The notes below the pieces were generated by a model. It had not been told where the DNA came from, searched no databases, and saw only the letters and a list, made by a program, of their open reading frames with translations. DNA of 64,000 nt from Butyrivibrio proteoclasticus P6B7 (GTDB lineage Bacteria; Bacillota; Clostridia; Lachnospirales; Lachnospiraceae): contig NZ_JHWL01000004.1 of the NCBI RefSeq assembly GCF_000622085.1, positions 62,001 through 126,000 of the forward strand, given 5' to 3'. Positions within the stretch are counted from its first letter, which is position 1; the number at the start of each line of letters is the position of its first letter. Of this stretch, positions 26,295 through 35,128 are shown one piece after another. The position numbers and the translations under genes were made by a program.

Positions 26295-27518
26295 ATGAAA
26301 GTTATCGAAGGCGGAGTTACAGCAGCAAAGGGCTTTATGGCCAGTAGCTGCGAAGCAAATATCAAATATAAGGACAGGACAGACATGGCCTTTGTTTATT
26401 CCAAGGAGCCCTGTGTCTGCGCTGGTACCTTCACATCAAACGTGGTGAAGGCTGCCTGTGTCCAGTGGGATAAAAAGATTGTTGAATCCGGTGATTCAAT
26501 GCAGGCTGTGGTTATCAACTCAGGAATTGCCAATGCCTGCACAGGGAAAGAGGGTTTTGATGCCTGCGAAGCTACAGCCAAAGCGGTTCAGGATAATCTG
26601 GGAGTAGCATACAACGCAGTGGCTGTGGCATCTACCGGTGTTATTGGAATGCAGCTTCCTGTAGATAAGCTTGTGGCTGGTGTTTCCAAGATGAGTAAAA
26701 CCCTTGATGACAGCATTAAGGCTGGAACCGACGCTTCCAAGGCAATCATGACAACAGATACTGTTAATAAGGAAGTGGCTGTCTCCCTTGAACTTGATGG
26801 GAAGACTGTTACTCTGGGCGGAATGAGCAAGGGCTCAGGAATGATCCATCCTAATATGTGCACTATGCTGGCGTTCCTTACAACGGATGCTTCCATTGCA
26901 AAAGAGCTACTTCAGGACGCCGTTTCTGAAGTGGTTAAGGATACTTTCAATATGATAACAGTTGATGGTGATACATCCACCAATGATACGCTTCTTTGCA
27001 TGGCTAATGGCCTTGCAGGTAATAACACCATTACTTCCAAGGGAGGTGATTTTGAAGCCTTTAAGGAAGCTCTTTCCTATGTATGTGAGTTCCTGGCTAA
27101 GAAAATGGCTGCTGATGGAGAGGGAGCAAGTAAGCTCTTTGAGGCTAAGGTAATTGGCGCCAAGACCAAGGAAGACGCAAGAACTCTGTCAAGAGCAATC
27201 GTTGGTTCTAACCTCTCAAAGGCTGCAATCTACGGCTGCGATGCCAACTTTGGAAGATTCCTTTGCGCCATGGGCTACTCTGGAGCCATGTTTGATCAGA
27301 ATGATGTGGAGCTGTTCTTTGAAAGCGCAAATGGAAAGATTGAGGTCTTCCATAAGGGTGTTCCCCTTGATTTTGACGAGGATGAGGCCCTTAAGATTAT
27401 GAAGGCCGACGCTGTTACAGTGTTTGTGAATATGAACGAGGGAAGTGAAGAGGCCACAGCCTGGGGATGCGATCTTACTTACGACTACGTCAAGATAAAT
27501 GCAGATTACAGAAGCTGA
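26295..27518 (+). CDS. argJ: Glutamate N-acetyltransferase / amino-acid acetyltransferase
   Basis: A 407-residue ArgJ that recycles the acetyl group from acetylornithine to glutamate. The self-cleavage site is in NMCTMLAFLTTDA, where the Thr of the second subunit becomes the nucleophile; KGSGMIHPN and the C-terminal ATAWGCDLTYDYV are typical. Whether it also uses acetyl-CoA (bifunctional form) is not evident; no separate argA is seen apart from the neighbouring GNAT gene. GGATGGTG precedes the start. Confidence 0.96.
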   Translation: MKVIEGGVTAAKGFMASSCEANIKYKDRTDMAFVYSKEPCVCAGTFTSNVVKAACVQWDKKIVESGDSMQAVVINSGIANACTGKEGFDACEATAKAVQDNLGVAYNAVAVASTGVIGMQLPVDKLVAGVSKMSKTLDDSIKAGTDASKAIMTTDTVNKEVAVSLELDGKTVTLGGMSKGSGMIHPNMCTMLAFLTTDASIAKELLQDAVSEVVKDTFNMITVDGDTSTNDTLLCMANGLAGNNTITSKGGDFEAFKEALSYVCEFLAKKMAADGEGASKLFEAKVIGAKTKEDARTLSRAIVGSNLSKAAIYGCDANFGRFLCAMGYSGAMFDQNDVELFFESANGKIEVFHKGVPLDFDEDEALKIMKADAVTVFVNMNEGSEEATAWGCDLTYDYVKINADYRS

Positions 27519-27571
27519 TCAGGTTCAGAACTTATAGAAGTAGAAAAGTATTGGTGCTTTGGAGGTAAAAG

Positions 27572-28459
27572 ATGGATAAGGATATGCAGGAAGTACTTAA
27601 AAAGGCAGAGATTCTAGTGGAGGCTCTTCCTTATATACAGAAATACTTTGGAAAGGTGATTGTTGTTAAGTATGGCGGAAGTGCCATGAGTAATCCCGAG
27701 CTTCAAAAGAGCGTAATAACAGATGTTACTCTTTTGAAACTTGTAGGTTTTAAGCCTATTATCGTCCATGGTGGTGGAAAAGCCATCTCCAGTTGGGTGT
27801 CCAAAGTGGGAAAAGAGGCAGAGTTTGTAAATGGTCTTAGAGTTACAGATGAAGAGACCATGGAAATAGCTGAGATGGTACTTGGCAGAGTTAACAAGCA
27901 GCTGGTTACTATGGTTCAGGAACTTGGCGTTAAGGCAATTGGAATTAGCGGTAAGGATTCAGGTCTTTTGCATGTATCCAAGAAGTATTCTGATGGAAAA
28001 GACATTGGATTTGTAGGAGAGGTTGATAAGGTGGATCCTAAGGTACTCTTTGACCTTCTGGACAATGACTATATTCCGATCGTTGCTCCTGTTGGCTATG
28101 ACGACAATTTTGATACCTACAATATCAATGCAGATGATGCGGCCTGTGCCATTGCCAAGTCAGTTGGCGCTGACAAGCTGGCTTTCCTTACAGATATCGA
28201 GGGCGTTTACAAGGATATCAATGATCCAGACACCTTCATCTCAAGAATGACCTGTTCAGAGGCAGATGCCCTTATTGCCGGTGGAAACATCGGAGGAGGC
28301 ATGCTTCCTAAACTTAATAACTGTACAAACGCAATCAGAGAGGGCGTTTCCAGAGTCCATATTCTGGATGGAAGAATTCCTCATTGCCTGCTTCTTGAAA
28401 TATTTACTAACAAGGGTGTTGGAACAATGTTTATGTCAGATGATGACCTGGCATCCTGA
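27572..28459 (+). CDS. argB: Acetylglutamate kinase
   Basis: A 295-residue kinase phosphorylating N-acetylglutamate. It shows VVKYGGSAM at the N-terminus, [11 protein letters not shown] and [12 protein letters not shown]. The N-terminal helix before the first strand is of the kind found in arginine-inhibited hexameric enzymes, so feedback control by arginine is likely. TTTGGAGG precedes the ATG. Confidence 0.97.
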   Translation: MDKDMQEVLKKAEILVEALPYIQKYFGKVIVVKYGGSAMSNPELQKSVITDVTLLKLVGFKPIIVHGGGKAISSWVSKVGKEAEFVNGLRVTDEETMEIAEMVLGRVNKQLVTMVQELGVKAIGISGKDSGLLHVSKKYSDGKDIGFVGEVDKVDPKVLFDLLDNDYIPIVAPVGYDDNFDTYNINADDAACAIAKSVGADKLAFLTDIEGVYKDINDPDTFISRMTCSEADALIAGGNIGGGMLPKLNNCTNAIREGVSRVHILDGRIPHCLLLEIFTNKGVGTMFMSDDDLAS

Positions 28460-28496
28460 GAATACCTACATTTAATAAATAACAGGAGATATCAAT

Positions 28497-29696
28497 ATGA
28501 GCATTTCAATGAAAGAATACATAGATGAGGCTGAGAAGTCCCTTCTTCACACATATAATCGTTATCAGATAGTCTTGGATAAGGGAGACGGAGTGTATTT
28601 ATATGACCTGGAAGGCAAGAAGTATCTGGACTTCGTGTCTGGTATTGCTGTTTTTGCCCTGGGATATAACTACAAGGACTACAATGATGCGCTTAAGGCT
28701 CAGATTGATAAGCTTTTGCATACATCAAATTATTACTACAATGTTCCTGCTGTTGAAGCTGCCAAGAAGATCAAGGAAGCCTCTGGTATGGACAGGGTAT
28801 TTTTTACCAACAGCGGAGCTGAAGCTGTTGAGGGCGCTCTCAAAGCTGCAAGAAAATATGCCTATAACAAGGATGGACACACAGATCATGAAATTATTGC
28901 CATGAATCACTCATTCCATGGCAGAACCTTTGGAGCTCTTTCTGTTACTGGCAATCCCCATTACAGAGAGGCCTTTGAGCCCATGATCGGCAATATCAAA
29001 TTCGCAGACCTTAACGATTTTGACAGTGTTCTTAGCTGTGTAACTGACAAGACCTGCGCCATCATTATGGAGACTGTTCAGGGAGAGGGCGGAATCTATC
29101 CCGCTTCTGAGGATTTCCTTAAGAAGGTGAGAGCTCTTTGTGATGAAAAAGATATCCTTCTTATCCTGGACGAGATCCAGTGCGGAATGGGAAGAACAGG
29201 CTACATGTACGCATTCCAGAGATATGGAATTAAGCCTGATATTGTTACAACTGCCAAGGCTCTGGGCTGCGGAGTTCCAGTAGGCGCATTCCTATTAAAT
29301 GAGAAGGTAGCACAAAATTCATTAGTGGCGGGAGACCATGGAACAACCTATGGTGGAAACCCTTTTGCCTGCGCTGCCATCAATAAAGTCCTTGATTTAT
29401 TTAAAGATGACAATATAATAGAGAATGTGAATCTAGTGGCTCCATATTTGGAAAGTCGCCTTGATGAGCTTAAGGATAAATATGAATTTATCACAGAAAG
29501 GCGAGGTCTTGGTCTCATGCAGGGACTGGTCTTTAACAGACCTGTAGGAGATGTAATAAATAAAGCATTATCTAATGGACTTATCCTCATAAACGCAGGA
29601 GCCAATATCATCAGATTCGTGCCACCGTTAATTATCACGAAAGAAAATATTGATGACATGATTGATATTTTGGACTCATGTCTGAGGGATTTATGA
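28497..29696 (+). CDS. argD: Acetylornithine aminotransferase
   Basis: A 399-residue class III PLP aminotransferase converting acetylglutamate semialdehyde to acetylornithine. Family marks: FTNSGAEAVEGALKAARKY, NHSFHGRTFGALS, LDEIQCGMGRTG and the PLP Lys in TTAKALGCG. ACAGGAG precedes the ATG. The stop overlaps the next start by 4 bases (ATGA at 29693). Confidence 0.95.
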   Translation: MSISMKEYIDEAEKSLLHTYNRYQIVLDKGDGVYLYDLEGKKYLDFVSGIAVFALGYNYKDYNDALKAQIDKLLHTSNYYYNVPAVEAAKKIKEASGMDRVFFTNSGAEAVEGALKAARKYAYNKDGHTDHEIIAMNHSFHGRTFGALSVTGNPHYREAFEPMIGNIKFADLNDFDSVLSCVTDKTCAIIMETVQGEGGIYPASEDFLKKVRALCDEKDILLILDEIQCGMGRTGYMYAFQRYGIKPDIVTTAKALGCGVPVGAFLLNEKVAQNSLVAGDHGTTYGGNPFACAAINKVLDLFKDDNIIENVNLVAPYLESRLDELKDKYEFITERRGLGLMQGLVFNRPVGDVINKALSNGLILINAGANIIRFVPPLIITKENIDDMIDILDSCLRDL

Positions 29697-31213
29697 AGTT
29701 AAGAGTTAGAATTTTTTCTATTATATTAGTAGTATGTACTGTAGTGGGCGCTGTAGTTTACGCCCGCTCAGGACAGAGCCTTTTTGAAAATCACGCATTG
29801 TTCCCTAAGAACAAGACAACAATCAGAATATGGTATACAGATGATGCCCTTACTTCTTATATGCAAAGTAAGGCTGTTTCTTATAATGAAATTAATTCAA
29901 GTGTCCGTGTGGAGCCTGTATTGGTTTCAGGTCTTGAATATCTTGAGGCCATCAATAAGGCTTCAGTCGAGGAAGACAATTACCCAGATCTTTTTATAAT
30001 AACAAACGATTCTCTTGAGAAGGCTTATTTAGCCGGGCTTGCCATGGAGACCTTAAATGGCCAGGAGTATCTTAAGAACGGTTCATTCCCTACAGCTGCC
30101 ATTGATTCAGTTACATACAAGGGCAAGGTTATAGGATATCCTTTGTACTTTGAAACAAGCTCTCTTGTTTATAACAAGACCTACCTTGAGAATATGGCTG
30201 TTGAGAATGTTCAGGCTCAGCTTGATGCTGCAGAGGGTGAGGCTGCTCAGGAGGCTATTGATTCAGAGGATTCAGCTGCTGCAGCTGGTTCTTCAGGCGA
30301 AAGTGAAGTGGCATCTGATGCTGCTTCTGAGAATCTTTCAAATGGTATTACTCAGGATATGATCGACAGCGAGGTTGAGGAGGCACTTCCTCTTTCAATT
30401 TCAGATATTCTGCAGTTCGCTCAGAACTATAACGCTCCAGATACAGTCGAGGCCGTATTTAAATGGGACGTTACAGATATTTTCTATAATTATTTCTTTG
30501 TTGGTAATTACATGAACGTTGGCGGAAGAGCCGGCGATGATGTAAGTCAGATAGATATCTATAATACTGAGACCATCAGCTGCATGAAGATCTATCAGCA
30601 GCTTAATCAGTTCTTTGCTATTGATGCAGATGAGATTGATTATGATTCCGTAACTCAGGACTTTATTGATGGTAAGATCGTTTTCACAGTGGCAACTACC
30701 GATATCCTTAAGAAGATTGATGATGCTAAGGCTGCTGGTGAGTGCGATTTCGAATTTGGAGTTGCAGACATGCCTGGTCTTACCAGTGATTTCGGAACAA
30801 GAACAATGTCAGTTACTAACTGTATTGTTGTTAACGGTTATTCAGAGCATACTAATCAGGCTAATGCCTATGCAAGATTCCTTTGTAATGACAATTCTGA
30901 TGATATGTACAAGCTTAGTGGTAAGTTGGCTGCTCATTACGGTGTTAGCTACAGCGATCCTAACCTTACTACATTTGTTGACGTTTATAATGATTCAGTT
31001 CCAATGCCTAAGACTATTGAGACAAGTAATCTTTGGATGGAACTTGAGATTGCATTTACCAAGATCTGGAACGGAGAGGACTGTAATGATACTTTAAGAC
31101 AGGTGTCCGAGAATATCATGACTCAGGTTACCGGAGATGTTTATACAGAGGAAGTTCTTCCAGATCCTAATGACGATGCAATAACTGCTGGCCTAACAGA
31201 AGAATCAGATTAA
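29693..31213 (+). CDS. Orphan extracellular solute-binding protein, membrane-anchored
   Basis: A 506-residue secreted protein with an N-terminal hydrophobic anchor (RIFSIILVVCTVVGAVVYA) without a lipobox. The rest resembles family 1 sugar-type solute-binding proteins: TIRIWYTDD near the start, DLFIITND, GYPLYFETSSLVYNK and a C-terminal helical part. A Ser/Ala/Glu-rich stretch at about residues 175-222 is an unusual low-complexity insertion. No permease or ATPase gene is adjacent. The ATG overlaps the argD stop, tying its translation to the arginine operon. Ligand unknown. Confidence 0.78.
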   Translation: MKLRVRIFSIILVVCTVVGAVVYARSGQSLFENHALFPKNKTTIRIWYTDDALTSYMQSKAVSYNEINSSVRVEPVLVSGLEYLEAINKASVEEDNYPDLFIITNDSLEKAYLAGLAMETLNGQEYLKNGSFPTAAIDSVTYKGKVIGYPLYFETSSLVYNKTYLENMAVENVQAQLDAAEGEAAQEAIDSEDSAAAAGSSGESEVASDAASENLSNGITQDMIDSEVEEALPLSISDILQFAQNYNAPDTVEAVFKWDVTDIFYNYFFVGNYMNVGGRAGDDVSQIDIYNTETISCMKIYQQLNQFFAIDADEIDYDSVTQDFIDGKIVFTVATTDILKKIDDAKAAGECDFEFGVADMPGLTSDFGTRTMSVTNCIVVNGYSEHTNQANAYARFLCNDNSDDMYKLSGKLAAHYGVSYSDPNLTTFVDVYNDSVPMPKTIETSNLWMELEIAFTKIWNGEDCNDTLRQVSENIMTQVTGDVYTEEVLPDPNDDAITAGLTEESD

Positions 31214-31288
31214 TATAGGCTTGCGATTTATATTTTTATATACTAGAATAGAAAAGCATGGCGGGGTCCTCTAATTTTTGGAGGAAAC

Positions 31289-31948
31289 ATGCGTTATAGA
31301 GTAATACCAGTATTTTTAATAATGTTTGTTTTGTTGACGGGATGTAGCTTACCAGACCAGGAGATTGAGTTCTCGGACCTGGAAAGCAGTGCTTCTATAA
31401 GTTCTGAAGATTTTTCTGTTGAATCGAGCACAATATCCTCTGATAATTCAAATGTAGATACGAATACCATTGATACACTGCAGGATGTATGCGTTTATGT
31501 CTGCGGAGCAGTTAATGCTCCTGGAGTATATTCGCTTCCTTCTGATAGCAGAGTTGTTGATGCCATTGAGGCTGCTGGCGGATTTAGCCAGGAAGCAGAT
31601 ACTACATATCTTAATCTGGCAGCATCTATATCGGATGGTATTAAAATAAAAGTTCCCACAGTTTCCGAGGCGTTGCAGGCTGAAGGCGGCGTTGGTAGTG
31701 ATGAATTCATATCTGGTGGGGATGATAGTAATTATGCTGAAGATAGCAGTAAGAGCGGACTTGTTAATATCAATTCTGCCGGGATAGAAGAACTTAAGAC
31801 TCTGTCTGGAATTGGAGATGGGCTTGCTCAGAGAATCATAGATTACAGGAACGATAACGGACGATTTAATTCTATTGAAGACATCATGAAGGTTCCTGGC
31901 ATCAAAGATAAGCTATTTGCGAAAATAAAAGATTATATAACTATTTGA
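31289..31948 (+). CDS. comEA: ComEA-family DNA-binding competence lipoprotein
   Basis: A 219-residue lipoprotein: LLTGCS is a lipobox, followed by a Ser/Asp-rich spacer. An SLBB-type domain (VYVCGAVNAPGVYSLPSDS) is followed by a ComEA helix-hairpin-helix domain (VNINSAGIEELKTLSGIG, then IMKVPGIKDKLFAKI). ComEA binds double-stranded DNA outside the membrane and hands it to ComEC, encoded 3 kb downstream. The usual ComEA is membrane-anchored; the lipid anchor here replaces the N-terminal helix. GGAGG precedes the ATG. Confidence 0.88.
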   Translation: MRYRVIPVFLIMFVLLTGCSLPDQEIEFSDLESSASISSEDFSVESSTISSDNSNVDTNTIDTLQDVCVYVCGAVNAPGVYSLPSDSRVVDAIEAAGGFSQEADTTYLNLAASISDGIKIKVPTVSEALQAEGGVGSDEFISGGDDSNYAEDSSKSGLVNINSAGIEELKTLSGIGDGLAQRIIDYRNDNGRFNSIEDIMKVPGIKDKLFAKIKDYITI

Positions 31949-31965
31949 ACAGGAATGGTGAGGAA

Positions 31966-32646
31966 ATGTCAAAGAGAGTATTAGTAGTTGATGATGAGAA
32001 GGCTATTGTAAAGGGACTTAAGTTCAGTCTTGAACAGGACGATCTTATTGTGGATTGTGCATATGATGGACTTGATGCTGTAGAGAAGGCAAGAGAGACC
32101 TTATATGATATTATCCTTCTTGATGTTATGCTTCCAAGACTTTCAGGATTTGAAGTATGTCAGCAGATCAGGGAATTTTCTAATGTTCCTATTATCATGC
32201 TTACTGCTAAGGGCGACGACATGGACAAGATCCTTGGTCTCGACTATGGCGCAGATGATTATATGACTAAGCCTTTCAACATCCTTGAGGTTAAGGCTAG
32301 AATCAAGGCTATTATCAGAAGAACAACTAAGACTCAGGCTGCTTCAGGTATCATGGAGTTCGGCCGTTTTGTCATTAACTCAGATTATAGAAGAGTATTT
32401 ATCGATGATAAGGAAATCAATGTTACAGCAAGAGAGTATGAGCTGTTAGAGTTCCTTGTTAACAACGCTGGAAAGGTATATTCAAGAGAAGAGCTTCTTG
32501 CAGCTATCTGGAACAGTAAGCATCCAGAGGATCTTAGAACAGTTGATGTTCATGTTAGAAGACTTCGTGAGAAGATTGAAGTGGATCCAAGTCATCCTAA
32601 GTATATTAGGACTAAGTGGGGTACAGGTTACTTTTTCCAGGGTTAA
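31966..32646 (+). CDS. OmpR/PhoB-type response regulator
   Basis: A 226-residue regulator with a receiver domain (VLVVDDEK, phospho-Asp in DIILLDVMLPRLSG, switch Lys in YMTKPF) and a winged-helix DNA-binding domain (ELLEFLVNNAGKVYSREELL, TVDVHVRRLREKI). The ATG at 31966 follows GGTGAGGA. It starts 17 bases after comEA and is followed by its likely kinase after 6 bases. Confidence 0.94.
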   Translation: MSKRVLVVDDEKAIVKGLKFSLEQDDLIVDCAYDGLDAVEKARETLYDIILLDVMLPRLSGFEVCQQIREFSNVPIIMLTAKGDDMDKILGLDYGADDYMTKPFNILEVKARIKAIIRRTTKTQAASGIMEFGRFVINSDYRRVFIDDKEINVTAREYELLEFLVNNAGKVYSREELLAAIWNSKHPEDLRTVDVHVRRLREKIEVDPSHPKYIRTKWGTGYFFQG

Positions 32647-32652
32647 TATTTA

Positions 32653-34179
32653 ATGGATACTGAACAGATTGGCAGCAGAGCTGCAGATTTCTTTAAACAA
32701 CTTAAGATAAAAGATATTCTAAAAAGTCTACGGGTGCGCTTCTTTATAATTGTCTTTGTGACAGGTGTGGTTTCATGTCTGGTACTACATACCATGATCC
32801 TGGACAGTTATGAAGCGCGTGCCGTCAGTGTCAGATCAACTGAGGTTCAGACTCAGCTTAGAATTCTGGCTAATCACCTTATTATGTACAATTATTTGCA
32901 GGATACCTCCTCTGATGTTATTAACGCAGAGCTTGATATGCTTGCTAATCTTTATGATGGTCGTGTAATGGTTATCAATGATGACCTTAAGGTTGTTAAG
33001 GATACCTATAACATCAGTCAGGGTAAGACTATCATTTCAGAAGAGGTGGTTAACTGTCTAAAAAAGGGTTCTAAGGGAACAATATCCAAATACGACAATG
33101 CCAACGGTTATATAGAGATGATCACACCTATCATTGAAAGCCAGGTGATTGAAGAGGGCGACGTGTCCATCGTTGGCGATTCCAATGAGGTGGTTAGAGG
33201 AGTTCTTTTAACCAGTGTATCTACAGATACCATAGAGACAACCCTTAGCGTATTAAGTACCAGGGCCAAGAATATGGAGATGATCATCATTCTTGTTATT
33301 CTTGTGTTTGCAGTAGTTGTATCCTATGCGCTTCTTAAGCCCTTCGACAGGATCACAGCAGCCATCAATGACGTTAAGGCTGGATACACAGATCAGCCTA
33401 TTATTGGACCTAATTACTACGAGACAGAGCAGATCATCAATGCCTTTAACTCTCTTCTTAGAAGGATGAAGGTTCTTGACGATTCAAGACAGGAGTTCGT
33501 ATCTAACGTCTCCCATGAGCTTAAGACACCTATCACATCCATTAAGGTACTGGCAGATTCCCTTATTACTCAGGAGAATATCCCTGCTGAGGTTTATAAG
33601 GACTTCATGACCGACATTGTGGCTGAGATAGATAGAGAGGACAAGATCATCAACGATCTTCTTGCTCTTGTTAAGATGGATAAGAAGGCTTCAGGCCTTA
33701 ACATTACAAGCGTTGACGTGGTGGCCCTTACTGAGAACGTGCTTAAGCGCCTCCGCCCAATTGCAAGGAAGAAGAATGTGGAGCTTACTCTTGAGAGTAA
33801 CAGAGCTATAAACGCTGAGATTGATGAGGTTAAGATTTCTCTTGTCATTATGAACCTGGTGGAGAATGCTATTAAGTACAACAAGGACGATGGCTGGGTA
33901 AGAGTAGAGCTTGACGCTGATCATCAGTTCTTTACTGTGAAGGTAGCAGATTCCGGAATGGGTATTCCAGAGGAGTCTTTAGACCATATTTATGAGAGAT
34001 TTTACCGTGTTGATAAGTCCAGATCCAGAGAAATCGGTGGAACAGGACTCGGTCTTTCCATCGCCAGAAACGCTGTAATCATGCATAGAGGGACCATCGA
34101 AGCAGAAAGTGTTTTAGGCGAGGGAACAACATTTACCATTAAGATTCCGCTTATGTGTGGCAACACCAAGACTAATTAA
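32653..34179 (+). CDS. Sensor histidine kinase partner of the upstream regulator
   Basis: A 508-residue membrane kinase. Two membrane helices (about residues 25-48 and 210-230) enclose an external sensing domain; a HAMP-like linker leads to the HisKA domain with the phospho-His in FVSNVSHELKTPITS, then a HATPase_c domain with NLVENAIKYN, DSGMGIPEE and GGTGLGLSIA. All catalytic motifs are intact. It is followed after 8 bases by a GerMN lipoprotein, a common neighbour of such kinases in Clostridia. Confidence 0.93.
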   Translation: MDTEQIGSRAADFFKQLKIKDILKSLRVRFFIIVFVTGVVSCLVLHTMILDSYEARAVSVRSTEVQTQLRILANHLIMYNYLQDTSSDVINAELDMLANLYDGRVMVINDDLKVVKDTYNISQGKTIISEEVVNCLKKGSKGTISKYDNANGYIEMITPIIESQVIEEGDVSIVGDSNEVVRGVLLTSVSTDTIETTLSVLSTRAKNMEMIIILVILVFAVVVSYALLKPFDRITAAINDVKAGYTDQPIIGPNYYETEQIINAFNSLLRRMKVLDDSRQEFVSNVSHELKTPITSIKVLADSLITQENIPAEVYKDFMTDIVAEIDREDKIINDLLALVKMDKKASGLNITSVDVVALTENVLKRLRPIARKKNVELTLESNRAINAEIDEVKISLVIMNLVENAIKYNKDDGWVRVELDADHQFFTVKVADSGMGIPEESLDHIYERFYRVDKSRSREIGGTGLGLSIARNAVIMHRGTIEAESVLGEGTTFTIKIPLMCGNTKTN

Positions 34180-34187
34180 GGATTATT

Positions 34188-35123
34188 ATGAAAAATCAAA
34201 AGAAGATCATAAGAAATTTAATAGTGATCCTGGGCCTTACCCTTGTTTTAGGCGGGCTTGCTGCCTGTGCCAAGAATAAGAGTCAGTCAGCTAATGCCAT
34301 TAAGGTATATTACGTCAATGTGGATGAAACAGGTATTATTTCCCAAGACTATGAGCTTAAGGCAGGAAAGGGCAATACCGATGAAGCAATAAGTGAGCTC
34401 ATCGAAGTCCTTAAGACAATGCCTGACAGACTTGAGTATGAAGCTCCAATTTCCAGTAAGATCGACCTTGTGGGCTATTCAGTAAATGATAACCTGCTTA
34501 CCCTTAATTTCAACGCTGGCTACAACGACCTTGGAAGAACCATTGAGATCCTGGACAGAGCAGCAATAGTAAGAACCTTTACTCAGCTTGACCATGTGGA
34601 TTATGTCTCCTTCCAGATCGAGGGAACACCTCTTACAGACCATTCAGGCAGTATCATAGGCAATATGTCCTCTGACACCTTTATCTATAACGTTGGTAAC
34701 GAGATCAATACCTATGAGAAGGTGGAGCTTAAGCTGTATTTCGCCAACGAGACTGGCGATAAGCTGGTTCCTGTCTATAGATCAGTTGTCTATAACAGTA
34801 ACATTTCCATGGAGAGACTTGCTATTGAGCAGATCATCAGCGGTCCCAACAATGACATTTCAAGCCCGACCATTTCAAACAGTAGTAAGATCAACAGTAT
34901 AAGTGTCAAAGACGGCACATGTTACGTGGACTTTGATGCAAGCTTTTTAGAGAATACCAATAACGTCAGCGCTGAGGTAGCTCTTTATTCTATAGTTAAC
35001 ACCGTTACTGAGCTTCCTAACATCAACAAGGTTGTAATGAGCGTCAACGGAGAGCTGACATTTACATATATGGACTATCTCATAAATGGTGCATATGAAA
35101 GAAATCTAGATATCATGGAGTAA
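34188..35123 (+). CDS. GerMN-domain lipoprotein
   Basis: A 311-residue lipoprotein with the lipobox LAAC after a hydrophobic stretch. Two GerMN-type repeats follow (about residues 35-165 and 180-310); the marks are VNDNLLTLNFNAGY and the second-copy VKDGTCYVDFDASF. In spore formers GerM has such domains, but here the gene sits with a two-component pair, so an envelope-sensing partner role is equally likely. Its stop overlaps the ribosome site of comEC. Confidence 0.85.
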   Translation: MKNQKKIIRNLIVILGLTLVLGGLAACAKNKSQSANAIKVYYVNVDETGIISQDYELKAGKGNTDEAISELIEVLKTMPDRLEYEAPISSKIDLVGYSVNDNLLTLNFNAGYNDLGRTIEILDRAAIVRTFTQLDHVDYVSFQIEGTPLTDHSGSIIGNMSSDTFIYNVGNEINTYEKVELKLYFANETGDKLVPVYRSVVYNSNISMERLAIEQIISGPNNDISSPTISNSSKINSISVKDGTCYVDFDASFLENTNNVSAEVALYSIVNTVTELPNINKVVMSVNGELTFTYMDYLINGAYERNLDIME

Positions 35124-35128
35124 TTATT

